DNA of 64,000 nt, taken from NCBI GenBank assembly GCA_964583335.1, contig CAZOVG010000003.1:1-64000 (forward strand), read 5' to 3'. The notes beneath the pieces are model-generated. The model ran no database searches. It saw nothing but the letters and a program-made list of their open reading frames with translations, and had not been told where the DNA came from. This document shows, piece by piece, positions 39,290 through 47,939 of the stretch. This DNA comes from JAGNKE01 sp964583335. GTDB taxonomy: Bacteria; Pseudomonadota; Alphaproteobacteria; Micavibrionales; Micavibrionaceae. Position numbers and translations under genes: made by a program. Positions within the stretch are counted from its first letter, which is position 1. The number at the start of each line of letters is the position of its first letter.

Positions 39290-39506
39290 ACCGCGCCTTT
39301 TTGCGACCATCGCTCCCCATTTTGATACCCACCGCCCCTTTGTCATCCCCGAGAAAGCGGGGATGCAGTAAAAAATTCTTATGCTGAGACAAACATGGGT
39401 TTTGCGAAGAGCTTCTTAGTTTTTTTACAAAAATTTTACTCATAAAACATTGTAGTGAATTGTACTTTGATGAAATAATTAAACATTAAGGAAATGAGAA
39501 ATTCTA
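39290..39506. other. Gap behind lysS with half a palindromic repeat
   Basis: No gene is seen. GTCATCCCCGAGAAAGCGGG and onwards to 39367 is one half of the interspersed repeat described near 24450. After it the sequence turns sharply AT-rich and leads into the unknown gene at 39507, which has TAAGGAAATGAG as ribosome binding site. Confidence 0.6.
39342..39367. repeat. Half copy of the GTCATCCCCG repeat
   Basis: Begins GTCATCCCCGAGAAAGCGGG and ends GGGATGCA; the second half of the palindromic element is missing, the AT-rich sequence of the next gene region follows instead. Confidence 0.6.
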
Positions 39507-40142
39507 ATGAAGCATAAAATAGTTTTTTTCCTTTTGGGATTTTTTACAGCGACCTATTTAACAACAGTAGCTTGCTCGTATTACGACATCATGACGAACG
39601 GTTTAATTGACAACAAGACGGCAAAAATTGAAGATTTTGATAATGTTGTTCGTGAACTTGTTATTAAGGAAGTCACACGCCAAAACTATAAATTCAGCGA
39701 TTGCTTTGAAAACTTAGGGTTTAAAGATCTGAAGCAGCTCTACGTTTATATCGACCATGATAACTCAATTCAGAGTTTAGATGACTTTATTCGAGTAAAG
39801 GATATTCAGAAGTTATTTGAAAATCAGTTTAATTCATATGAAATCTTCTTTTTATATGACAGAAATAACAGGCCGTGGACGAACGTGAAGGATATTCCAT
39901 ACGCTACAGTTTATATAGATTTTTCGCTTTATGATAAAAGCAGGCACACAGTTTCATCTTCTGTAAAAATTCTTTATATGACTATGCACTATCAAAGAAA
40001 TAATCAAACATATCCGAGAGTCGGCACGGCCTATTTAACTCCTGTTGTATGGAATAAAGACGAGATGTCCGCATGGTTCAAAAAATCAATAAACGAGTTT
40101 GCACGGTATCGCGCAACTTATATGCGGTTTAGTTGTTATTGA
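39507..40142 (+). CDS. AT-rich hypothetical lipoprotein-like or anchored protein, 211 aa
   Basis: N-terminus MKHKIVFFLLGFFTATYLTTVACSYYD: a signal or anchor helix ending near a Cys, so a lipoprotein is possible (VAC-S lipobox-like) but not certain. The rest is a soluble, aromatic-rich extracytoplasmic domain. The base composition is far more AT-rich than lysS before it and the nitroreductase after it, a sign of horizontal gain. The half repeat at 39342 lies near its left border. No known family. Confidence 0.6.
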   Translation: MKHKIVFFLLGFFTATYLTTVACSYYDIMTNGLIDNKTAKIEDFDNVVRELVIKEVTRQNYKFSDCFENLGFKDLKQLYVYIDHDNSIQSLDDFIRVKDIQKLFENQFNSYEIFFLYDRNNRPWTNVKDIPYATVYIDFSLYDKSRHTVSSSVKILYMTMHYQRNNQTYPRVGTAYLTPVVWNKDEMSAWFKKSINEFARYRATYMRFSCY

Positions 40143-40145
40143 TAA

Positions 40146-40826
40146 TTAAGCTTTCAACCCCGAAACATCAAACCCCGCCTCGGGGAATCCGAACTTCTCC
40201 TGATCGAACGCTTCGTCGCCCTTATGCAGCTTCACCCCCTCGCGCCAGTGCGTGACGATTAAATCCAGCTCAGGCCGGGGCCGATCTTCGGGCATCGCGC
40301 CCGGCGTGCCGAGATGCACGAACCCCGCGATATGGTCGCGCTCGTCCAGACCCAGATAGGATTTGAACGCAGGATGAAAGGCGTACCACTCCGTGACCCA
40401 CGACGCGCCGTAGCCGCTGGCGTGCGCCGCCAGAGAGAGATTCATCCCCGCCGCCCCGGCAGACAGGATTTGCTCCCACAGCGGCTTGTTGCCCTTGCGC
40501 ATGCGCGACACGACAGCCACGACGACGGGCGAGCGGGAAAACCGCGTCTCCTCGATACGCAGCCGTTCATCCGACGCGCCCGGATTTTCGGATTTGAAAA
40601 TGTCGCGGACCTTCGCGCCCGCCTGCTCGCTCCACACCCCGTGAAAAACGATGAAATACCACGGCGCGAGCTTGCCGTGATCGGGCACCCGCGTCGCCGC
40701 CCGGAGGATCAGCTCAAGCTCGCTCTCGCTCGGCCCCGGCGCGTGAAGATCCTGTACGTTCGCGCTACGCCGCTTAAGAAGATAATCAAGAACCTCTTCG
40801 GATTTCTTTCCGCAATAGACCGTCAC
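40146..40826 (-). CDS. Nitroreductase-family flavoprotein (YdjA-like)
   Basis: FMN-dependent NAD(P)H oxidoreductase of the nitroreductase fold. Seen are LLKRRSANVQDL at the N-terminus (phosphate-binding RRS), PDHGKLAPWYFIV near residues 48-60, and the later GAAGMNLSLAAHASGYGASWVTEW plus FVHLGTP. The pattern is closest to the short YdjA type. Substrate unknown. The start is a GTG preceded by GGAGGG. It converges with the AT-rich gene at 39507. Confidence 0.88.
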   Translation of the reverse strand: MTVYCGKKSEEVLDYLLKRRSANVQDLHAPGPSESELELILRAATRVPDHGKLAPWYFIVFHGVWSEQAGAKVRDIFKSENPGASDERLRIEETRFSRSPVVVAVVSRMRKGNKPLWEQILSAGAAGMNLSLAAHASGYGASWVTEWYAFHPAFKSYLGLDERDHIAGFVHLGTPGAMPEDRPRPELDLIVTHWREGVKLHKGDEAFDQEKFGFPEAGFDVSGLKA

Positions 40827-40914
40827 GCCGCCCTCCGTTTTTAAAAAACACAGGCGACACTATACAGGCGCACTGCGCCCGGTTTGAAAGAAAAAATTCA
40901 GGGATCGGAAAAAA

Positions 40915-41118
40915 TCAGGCCGGACCTTCGTAGTCGAGCCCGTCATCGTCATGCGAGGCAGCGGGCGCCCGAGTGCCTTGCTCAATGTCTTGAAGCATCT
41001 GTTGCGCCACTGCCGGTGAGACTTCCGTATAGCTGCCGTCAGGGTTGGGAAATTTTCCCTGCGCCAGCATCATGCGGAGCTTCAATGTCTGTGCATCACG
41101 ATCTTCAAGCGCACTCAT
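40915..41118 (-). CDS. Small hypothetical protein, 67 aa
   Basis: Short acidic, soluble protein (SALEDRDAQTLKLRMML, then PNPDGSYTEVSPAVAQQMLQDI) with a disordered, Asp-rich end. No family recognised. AGGTTAGGAACC stands before the ATG. It diverges from the helicase gene, whose start is 115 bases away. A real gene is probable from codon pattern and the start signal, but short length leaves doubt. Confidence 0.5.
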   Translation of the reverse strand: MSALEDRDAQTLKLRMMLAQGKFPNPDGSYTEVSPAVAQQMLQDIEQGTRAPAASHDDDGLDYEGPA

Positions 41119-41217
41119 GGTTCCTAACCTCTAAAAGTCTTATTTGTGCAAAGTTTCACAAATGAAAGTTAATAAAGACATAATACTAATCTTTGACGGG
41201 ATTTGTCCAAAAAAACA

Positions 41218-41226
41218 TGCTATATC
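41218..41226 (+). promoter_or_regulatory. Extended -10 promoter element for the helicase gene
   Basis: TGCTATATC at 41218-41226 is an extended -10 (TGN plus TATATC) with no clear -35. The hexamer ends 6 bases before the ATG at 41233, again predicting a leaderless transcript. Confidence 0.45.
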
Positions 41227-41232
41227 GGGTTG

Positions 41233-44022
41233 ATGAGTGCCCCACAGCCGCAGAAATCCTCACAAAACCGCCCAAGCCCGCGCATCGAATTGCCCGCGAT
41301 TCCCGCCCTCTGCGTGAACAGCCGCGAAGCCGCCCTGATGACCGCCGACGGGGAGATCAAGACCCTGCCGCACGAGCAGGCGCGAATGATCCTGCATAAA
41401 AAGCCCGCCATCGTCTGCCATGCGCCCTTCACCCGCACCCGTCTGGGCATGGAGGAAATCATCCCCTTCGACGTGCTGGAACTGTTCGCCTTCGTGCGCC
41501 CCGGCGCGTTTTGCGTCCCGACGCCCTCGGGCCTTGCCCGCGCCCTCTATCTTCGCCCGCCCGAACATCTGGAGGACGCACCCGCGACGCTTCTCGAATG
41601 CGTCTCCGTGCTTCTGAAAAATTTGCAGGACGATCCGTTCCGGGAAAAGGCCCCCGCCCTGCCCATCGCCGCCGTGATGGGGCTGAAGGGCAAGGGTTGG
41701 GCGTGGACGCCGTTTATTTTTTCCGCGCTCGGTGAAACTTATGATCCGCTGATCGACACGCCTTCGCGCGGCGCCCTCAACGTCTGGAAGCATCTGCCCG
41801 AATGGGCGCAGGACGCCCCGCCTCCGCCGGAATCGCAGGAACCCGTGAGCGTGGAGGAAACGCAGGCCCGCCTGAGCGAACTCCTGAGCGGCAGCGACAG
41901 AGCCGCCGAGTCGAGGCCGCAGCAAAAGGATTACGCGAACGCCATCGCCGCCGCCTTCGCGCCCGTGGAAGACGAGTCCGCCCCGCGCATCGTTTTGGCG
42001 GAGGCCGGAACGGGCGTCGGGAAAACGCTCGGCTATCTCGCCCCCGCAAGCGTCTGGGCGGAGAAGAACGACGCGAGCGTCTGGATCTCCACCTACACCC
42101 GCAACCTCCAGCGCCAGATCGACTCCGAACTCGACCGCCTCTATCCCAACCCGGTCGTGAAGGACGCGCTCGTGACCGTCCGCAAGGGAAGGGAGAATTA
42201 TCTCTGCCTCCTTAACCTCGAAGACGCCGCCGCAGCCGCCGCGACGACCTACACGCCGCAACACGCCGTATCCGCCGGGATCATGGCGCGTTGGACCGCC
42301 GCCACGCGTGACGGCGATTTGAGCGGCCCGGACTTCCCCGGCTGGCTCGCGGGCATTCTCTCCCCGCAAAACACATACGGCCTCGCCGACCGCCGGGGCG
42401 AGTGCATCTTCTCCGCCTGCGATCATTATCACCGCTGCTTCGTCGAACGCTCTATCCGCAAATCCAAACGCGCGCGCATCGTCGTGGCCAACCACGCGCT
42501 GGTCATGATCCAGTCCGCCCTCTCCGCCCCCGGCGAGGATATGCCTTCGCGTTATGTCTTCGACGAAGGGCATCATCTCTTCGACGCCGCCGACAGCGCG
42601 TTCGCCGCCCGCCTCACCGCGCGGGAGATGAACGATCTGCGCCGCTGGATCCTCGGCACCGAGGGCGGACGGAAAAGCCGCGCGCGGGGTTTGAAGCGCC
42701 GCATCGAGGATTTGATGGAGGGCGACGCCGCCGCGCAAAAGGCGCTGGAAGACATTCTGCACCACGCCCGTATCCTCGCCGCACCCGGCTGGGGCAAGCG
42801 GATCCAAGAGAACAGGATGGAAGGCCCGGGCGAAAAATTCCTCGCCGAAGTCTACCGGCAGGTTCAGGCCCGCGCCGAAGGGCGCGACGGCCCCTACTCG
42901 CTCGAAACGCCGCTGCACCCCGCCAACCCGGAACTCCTGAACGCGGCGGAAAAACTCAAAGACTCCCTGACGAAACTCTTTAAGCCGCTCTCCGCCCTCG
43001 CCCGCCATATCGCCAAGAAGCTCGAAGACGACGAGGGCTTCATGGACGCCGACACGCGCAAGCGCCTCGACGCGGTGGCGCGTTCGCTGGAGCGGCGCGC
43101 ACAGCTCACCCTGCGCGGCTGGATCGGCCTGCTGGACGCGCTGAAGGAAGACGCCAAGACGCCGGGCTTCGTGGACTGGCTGGAGATCGAACGCATCGAG
43201 GGCCGCGCAACGGATATCGGCGCATGCCGTCATTACATCGACCCGATGAAACCCTTCGCCGCCAGCCTGCGCCCGCATGTGCACGGCATGGCCGTGACCT
43301 CCGCCACGCTGCGCGACACGGCAACCGGCGGCGACGACGGCGCATGGAAATCCGCGCGGGAAAGATCGGGCGCGCTCTATCTCTCCGCCGAACGCCGCGA
43401 GGAATCTTTCCCCTCCCCCTATGATTACGCGGCGCAAACCAAAATCTTCATCGTCAACGACGTGAGCAAGGACGAGGCCGGGCAGGTCGCCGGAGCGTTC
43501 CGCGCCCTCTTCAAGGCCAGCGGCGGCGGCGGGCTGGGCCTGTTCACCTCCATCATGCGGCTGCGTGCCGTCCACGCGAAGATCGCGGCGGATCTGGAAC
43601 AGGCGGGCCTGCCCCTTTACGCGCAGCATATCGACGCCATCGACACCGGAACGCTGGTGGACATGTTCCGCGACGAGCCGCACTCCTGCCTGCTCGGCAC
43701 CGACGCGGTGCGCGACGGCGTGGACGTGCCGGGGGAATCGCTGCGCCTAATCGTCTTCGACCGCGTGCCGTGGCCGCGCCCGTCCATCCTTCACAAGGCC
43801 CGCCGGGAAGCCTTCGGCAAAAAGGATTACGACGACATGATCACCCGCCTCAAACTCAAACAGGCCTATGGCCGCCTGATCCGGCGCGAGACCGACAAGG
43901 GCGTCTTCGTGATGCTGGATTCCCGCCTGCCCTCCCGTCTGCTCGAAGCCTTCCCGCCGGGGGTAGAGGTCCGCAAGACAGGACTGGCCGAAACCGTTGA
44001 GGAAATCCGCGCTTTTCTATAA
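41233..44022 (+). CDS. DinG/XPD-family DNA helicase
   Basis: Superfamily 2 helicase of the DinG/XPD type, which unwinds DNA 5' to 3' and usually holds a 4Fe-4S cluster. Walker A is AEAGTGVGKTLGYL near residues 256-269. Cysteines in NYLCLLN and in GECIFSACDHYHRCF between motif I and motif II would fit the Fe-S site. VVANHALVM, then DEGH (near 444-447, in place of DEAH) and the C-terminal QAYGRLIRRETDKGVFVMLD match the family. The first 220 residues are an extra domain not typical of DinG. Start at 41233 by the -10 position and MSAPQPQ; an in-frame ATG lies at 41203. Confidence 0.88.
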   Translation: MSAPQPQKSSQNRPSPRIELPAIPALCVNSREAALMTADGEIKTLPHEQARMILHKKPAIVCHAPFTRTRLGMEEIIPFDVLELFAFVRPGAFCVPTPSGLARALYLRPPEHLEDAPATLLECVSVLLKNLQDDPFREKAPALPIAAVMGLKGKGWAWTPFIFSALGETYDPLIDTPSRGALNVWKHLPEWAQDAPPPPESQEPVSVEETQARLSELLSGSDRAAESRPQQKDYANAIAAAFAPVEDESAPRIVLAEAGTGVGKTLGYLAPASVWAEKNDASVWISTYTRNLQRQIDSELDRLYPNPVVKDALVTVRKGRENYLCLLNLEDAAAAAATTYTPQHAVSAGIMARWTAATRDGDLSGPDFPGWLAGILSPQNTYGLADRRGECIFSACDHYHRCFVERSIRKSKRARIVVANHALVMIQSALSAPGEDMPSRYVFDEGHHLFDAADSAFAARLTAREMNDLRRWILGTEGGRKSRARGLKRRIEDLMEGDAAAQKALEDILHHARILAAPGWGKRIQENRMEGPGEKFLAEVYRQVQARAEGRDGPYSLETPLHPANPELLNAAEKLKDSLTKLFKPLSALARHIAKKLEDDEGFMDADTRKRLDAVARSLERRAQLTLRGWIGLLDALKEDAKTPGFVDWLEIERIEGRATDIGACRHYIDPMKPFAASLRPHVHGMAVTSATLRDTATGGDDGAWKSARERSGALYLSAERREESFPSPYDYAAQTKIFIVNDVSKDEAGQVAGAFRALFKASGGGGLGLFTSIMRLRAVHAKIAADLEQAGLPLYAQHIDAIDTGTLVDMFRDEPHSCLLGTDAVRDGVDVPGESLRLIVFDRVPWPRPSILHKARREAFGKKDYDDMITRLKLKQAYGRLIRRETDKGVFVMLDSRLPSRLLEAFPPGVEVRKTGLAETVEEIRAFL

Positions 44023-44056
44023 TATGGACCAATAAACGATAAAGCCGGGACCGCGT

Positions 44057-45571
44057 ATGGGTAAGAAAAAAATCAATCCCGAAGCCATTCTTGAGGGAAC
44101 GGGCAAGCAAACCCTGCAATACGCCACGCTCGACCGGATGCTGCGCGACCACGATTTCGTCGAAGCCCGCCACACGGGGGGCGACCACACCCATTACAAG
44201 CATGAGGCTTCGGGCATTACGGTCGGGATCATTCTGGGGCCGAATACGATCGTCTACCAGAAGGCCGCCGCGCAGGCCTGCATGGAGGTGAACGCCTGGA
44301 AGGACGCGCAGGAGCAGGACCGCCGCGCAAACATGTCGGAACGCTTCGCAGCCGCCGCGAAGAAAGCCGAGCCGGGCGCGCAACCGACCGAACAGGCCTT
44401 CCCCGGCCGCAACGTGGAGATTTCTTCCCCCGAAGGCATCGAGGATATCCGCATCATCCGCCTGAAGGACCGCCCGCAGATCGGAACCATCGCGGGCCCG
44501 CTGATCTCCCCGCAGGAGGCGCAGGCGATCCTCGCCGAGCTGGAACGCCAGAAGGCGGAGTTCGAACCCATGCTGCGCGAAATGGTGGAACGCTACGAGT
44601 TCAGCCTGAAGGAGGACGGCACGAGCCGCGCCCTCTCCCTCTGGCATGAATACGACTCCGAAGACGAACCGATCGTGCTCGCCCCTTACGATCCGCAGGC
44701 CGCCGCGCCGCTCAGCATCTTGCACGAAGCCCGCGCGGACAACCAAACCGCCGACAAGGCGACCCTCGAATGGATCGCGCAGCAGACGGCCACAGCGAAA
44801 GCGCCGCCGAAAAAATTGCCCGACGGGCGTCTGGAATGGACCCTGCCGCTCAAACACTTCATCTCTCACGAGCCGGGCGAAGTAAAGCTGGTCACGACCG
44901 CCGGAGGACGCGCCGCCTCGGGCGATATCTTCAGATACCTTCAGGATATTCTTGAATTTGAGCGAGGCAGCGAGCGCAACCCGCGCCATCTCAAAACCGT
45001 TCTGGCCCAGACGCTGGGCGCGAACCTGAACCTTTCGAAAACCGCCGGGCCGCAGCGCATGATCGTGAGCCACCCGTTCGAGAAGGAGCCGCTGTTCGAC
45101 ATTCCGATGGTTCATCAAGCGCCCTCGCTGAGCAATCTGTACGAGGATTTCATGCGGTCCACCGATGACCGTCAGGGCATCGGTTTCACGGATAATATCT
45201 TCGAGGTCATGGCGGAGTGGGATTCAAGCAAGCGCATCATCGTGCAAAGCCTCAACGCCTTCAAGGAGCGCCTCAAGGAGGCCAAGCAGAAATATGACGG
45301 GCTGGCCGCGCTGATGCCGGGCATGCAGATGTCGCCGGGCAAACAGGCCCCGCGTAAGGGCGATTTCGGCTATAACACGATCCAGCACCCGGCCATCGGC
45401 TCGTTTAAGATCGAATATCTGAGCCAGGGCATGATGCAGGATTTCAACAGCCCGACCGGGCGCAGCCTGATGATCTACCCGAACCCGCTGGATCTTGCAC
45501 GGCTGGAGCAGAAAATGATGGAAGTCGGCCTGATCGCCAAGCCCGCAGGCCCCGCCGACCCCGGATTTTAA
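44057..45571 (+). CDS. Protein with HicA-like N-terminal domain and long unknown region, 504 aa
   Basis: Residues 20-80 (TLDRMLRDHDFVEARHTGGD, then HTHYKHEASGITVGIIL and the helix QKAAAQACMEV) look like the HicA/dsRBD-type fold: helix, strand with E-A-R, a G-G-D-H-T-H-Y turn at the place of the G-S-H-H of HicA, two strands and a helix. HicA toxins are about 60-80 residues; here the unit heads a 504-aa protein whose remaining part (coiled or helical 90-180, then mixed) I do not recognise. It lies 34 bases after the helicase gene and may be cotranscribed. The functional reading is inference. Confidence 0.6.
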   Translation: MGKKKINPEAILEGTGKQTLQYATLDRMLRDHDFVEARHTGGDHTHYKHEASGITVGIILGPNTIVYQKAAAQACMEVNAWKDAQEQDRRANMSERFAAAAKKAEPGAQPTEQAFPGRNVEISSPEGIEDIRIIRLKDRPQIGTIAGPLISPQEAQAILAELERQKAEFEPMLREMVERYEFSLKEDGTSRALSLWHEYDSEDEPIVLAPYDPQAAAPLSILHEARADNQTADKATLEWIAQQTATAKAPPKKLPDGRLEWTLPLKHFISHEPGEVKLVTTAGGRAASGDIFRYLQDILEFERGSERNPRHLKTVLAQTLGANLNLSKTAGPQRMIVSHPFEKEPLFDIPMVHQAPSLSNLYEDFMRSTDDRQGIGFTDNIFEVMAEWDSSKRIIVQSLNAFKERLKEAKQKYDGLAALMPGMQMSPGKQAPRKGDFGYNTIQHPAIGSFKIEYLSQGMMQDFNSPTGRSLMIYPNPLDLARLEQKMMEVGLIAKPAGPADPGF

Positions 45572-45617
45572 GCCTCAATCGCCTGATTTCCCCTGTGGAT
45601 AGCCTCCGCCGAAACTT

Positions 45618-45647
45618 TTGCTATATATGCGGAAACCGCACTATAAT
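45618..45647 (+). promoter_or_regulatory. pabB promoter with palindrome in spacer
   Basis: TTGCTA (45618-45623), an 18-base spacer and a perfect TATAAT (45642-45647). The spacer is almost filled by the palindrome TGCGGAAACCGCA (45628-45640), a possible operator. The predicted start gives pabB a leader of about 135 bases. Confidence 0.6.
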
Positions 45648-45788
45648 GCGCTATACATTTTTTTGCATAATCACTGGAAATGGCGTATAGAGTACCGACG
45701 CGGGCCAACGATAAGAACGATTGAACAACGGTCGCGCCCATGAACCTGAGAGACAAGACCAAGAACACCGCAGGAACGGGAATACCGC

Positions 45789-47222
45789 ATGAAGCCCTTT
45801 GTTTTTGAAGTTGCCGGCCTCGATCCGCTTCAGGCGTTTTCCGCCATCCGCCACCTGCCCTACAGCCTTCTTCTGGACAGCGCCGACCCGGCCCACCCGG
45901 GCAGCCGCTATTCCTTCGTGATGGGCTTCCCCATCGAAACCATCGAAAACAAAAACGGCAAGACGATGGTCACCAACTGGGACCAGCGCCTGACGCTGCC
46001 CGGCGACCCGTTCGACATCGTGCGCCAGCGCCTCGGCGCCTGGATCGACCGCGCCGACCCCGTGCCCGGCCTCCCGCCGTTTCAGGGCGGCGCCGCCGGA
46101 TATTTCGGATACGACCTCGGACGCGGACTCGAGACGCTGCCGGAAACCGCGCTGGACAACCCCGACGTGCCCGACATGGCGCTCGGCCTTTATGATCAGG
46201 TCTACGCGCACGACAATAAAACGGGCAAGGGCTGGATCATCACCCACGCCAAAAGCGATAAGGACGCGAAGCGCAAGCGCGAGTTCCTGCTCGCCCAGCT
46301 CACGCGCGACACGCCCGACCCGTCCTACAGCCCCGCGCTGCTCGACTGGCGCTCCAGCGATACCGCGCAAACCTACCGCGAAAAGGTCAGCCGCGTGATC
46401 GAATTCATCCGCGCGGGCGATATCTTTCAAGCCAATATCTCGCAATGTTTTCAGGCCACCCTGCCCGAGGGATTCGATCCGTTCGGCCATTACGTCGTAC
46501 TGCGCGAGATCAACCCGGCTCCCTTCGCCAGCTTCATGAATCTCGGCGGCCTGTGCGTTTCCAGCGCCTCGCCCGAGCGCTTCCTGAGCGTCGATCCGCG
46601 CGGCGAGGTTTTGACCATGCCGATCAAGGGCACCCGCCCGCATGTCGCCGACCCGGAGCAGGACCGCCTGTTCCGCGAAGATTTGCTGAACAGCGAAAAG
46701 GACCGCGCCGAAAATATTATGATCGTCGATCTGCTGCGCAACGACCTGTCCAAGGTCTGCCAGCCCGACTCGATCTCCGCGCACAATCTCTGCCAGCTTG
46801 AAACCTTCGCCAGCGTCCACCACCTCGTCTCCACCGTGCGCGGCACGCTGAGAAAAGACAAGGACGCCCTCGCCGTTCTTCGCGCCTGCTTCCCCGGCGG
46901 CTCGATCACGGGCGCACCCAAAATCCGCGCGATGGAAATCATCGAGGAAACCGAACCCTCCCGGCGCGGCCCTTATTGCGGCGCGATGGCCTGCATCGGC
47001 TTCGACGGCCAGATGGACAGCAATATCCTGATCCGCACCCTTGTGTTTGAAAAGGGTAAGGTCAGCTTCAACGCGGGCGGCGGCATCGTCGCCGACTCGA
47101 ACCCCGAGGCCGAATATCAGGAAACCCTGCACAAGGCCGAGGCGATTTTCCGCAGTTTCGAGGTCGGCCTGCCGCAGCCATCCGCCCAGGAAGCCCCAAA
47201 AACCGCCGCCACCGCCTCCTGA
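45789..47222 (+). CDS. pabB: Aminodeoxychorismate synthase component I
   Basis: Chorismate-binding enzyme making 4-amino-4-deoxychorismate for folate. The signature PIKGTRPHV (near residues 278-286) with Lys, where anthranilate synthase has Ala, points to PabB. Other motifs: FQANISQCF (near 215), SASPERFL, ENIMIVDLLRNDLSKVC, and the end GGSITGAPKIRAMEII plus NAGGGIVADSNPEAEYQET. The length of 477 aa is normal. A TATAAT promoter lies 140 bases upstream. pabA follows 100 bases later in the same direction, with its own -10-like site. Confidence 0.9.
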   Translation: MKPFVFEVAGLDPLQAFSAIRHLPYSLLLDSADPAHPGSRYSFVMGFPIETIENKNGKTMVTNWDQRLTLPGDPFDIVRQRLGAWIDRADPVPGLPPFQGGAAGYFGYDLGRGLETLPETALDNPDVPDMALGLYDQVYAHDNKTGKGWIITHAKSDKDAKRKREFLLAQLTRDTPDPSYSPALLDWRSSDTAQTYREKVSRVIEFIRAGDIFQANISQCFQATLPEGFDPFGHYVVLREINPAPFASFMNLGGLCVSSASPERFLSVDPRGEVLTMPIKGTRPHVADPEQDRLFREDLLNSEKDRAENIMIVDLLRNDLSKVCQPDSISAHNLCQLETFASVHHLVSTVRGTLRKDKDALAVLRACFPGGSITGAPKIRAMEIIEETEPSRRGPYCGAMACIGFDGQMDSNILIRTLVFEKGKVSFNAGGGIVADSNPEAEYQETLHKAEAIFRSFEVGLPQPSAQEAPKTAATAS

Positions 47223-47310
47223 AGCCCTTAAAAGCGGCAAAATACCCCAAAAACCCCTTATATTCTGTGGGTTACCGCAAAGATCGCTTTTCTTTGACGG
47301 GGCCAATCAT

Positions 47311-47316
47311 TAAAAT
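47311..47316 (+). promoter_or_regulatory. Possible -10 element before pabA
   Basis: TAAAAT at 47311-47316 ends 6 bases before the pabA ATG at 47323. The -35 region (TTTTCT at 17-base spacing) is poor. The spacing is the same as at other predicted leaderless genes of this window. Confidence 0.35.
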
Positions 47317-47322
47317 CCGCCC

Positions 47323-47937
47323 ATGATTTTGGTGATCGACAATTACGACTCCTTCGTCTACAACCTCGCCCGCTATGTCGAGCGGCTCGGCGGGAGCTAT
47401 GAGGTGCGCCGCAATGATCGAGTAACCATCGCGGAAATCGAGGCGATGAAGCCCGACACCATCATTCTCTCCCCCGGCCCCTGCGCACCCCAGCAGGCGG
47501 GGATCTGCATCGACCTCGTGAAAAAATTCGCGCCCGAAATTCCGATCCTCGGCGTCTGCCTCGGGCATCAGGCGATCGGCGAAGCCTTCGGCGGCGAGAC
47601 GATCCGCGCCGCCCAACCCGTACACGGCAAGGCCACGCAGATCACGCACGATTCAACCGGCCTGTTCCGCGACCTGCCCAGCCCCATGAAGATCGGGCGC
47701 TATCACTCGCTGGTCACAAAACTTCCGAACGACACGCCGCTCATCGTCACCGCCCGCGCCGAGAACGGCGAGATCATGGCGATGCGGCACAAGGATTTCC
47801 CGACCTTCGGCGTACAGTTCCATCCCGAGTCTGTCCTGACCCCCACGGGCATCGACCTGCTTTATAATTTCGTCATCATGGCCGACGAATGGAACCGCGC
47901 AAAGCAAAGCGCGGAACCCCTGCGTAACACGGCTTAG
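47323..47937 (+). CDS. pabA: Glutamine amidotransferase, aminodeoxychorismate/anthranilate synthase component II
   Basis: Glutaminase subunit that feeds ammonia to PabB (and possibly also to TrpE). It has the start MILVIDNYDSFVYNL, the SPGPCAPQQAG loop, the nucleophile Cys79 in LGVCLGHQAIG and the His167/Glu169 pair in VQFHPESVLTP. The length of 204 aa is normal. Pairing with pabB supports the folate function. An AT-richer small gene begins almost directly behind the stop codon. Confidence 0.92.
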   Translation: MILVIDNYDSFVYNLARYVERLGGSYEVRRNDRVTIAEIEAMKPDTIILSPGPCAPQQAGICIDLVKKFAPEIPILGVCLGHQAIGEAFGGETIRAAQPVHGKATQITHDSTGLFRDLPSPMKIGRYHSLVTKLPNDTPLIVTARAENGEIMAMRHKDFPTFGVQFHPESVLTPTGIDLLYNFVIMADEWNRAKQSAEPLRNTA

Positions 47938-47939
47938 AT

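Noticed and set aside
41260..43683. 807-aa frame antisense to the helicase
   Set aside because: Long only because of high GC; the opposite strand has clear helicase motifs.
45568..45768. 66-aa minus-strand frame in the pabB leader
   Set aside because: No ribosome binding site, overlaps the strong pabB promoter region; kept as non-coding.
45651..47306. 551-aa frame antisense to pabB
   Set aside because: Composition-driven shadow; the plus strand has all PabB motifs.
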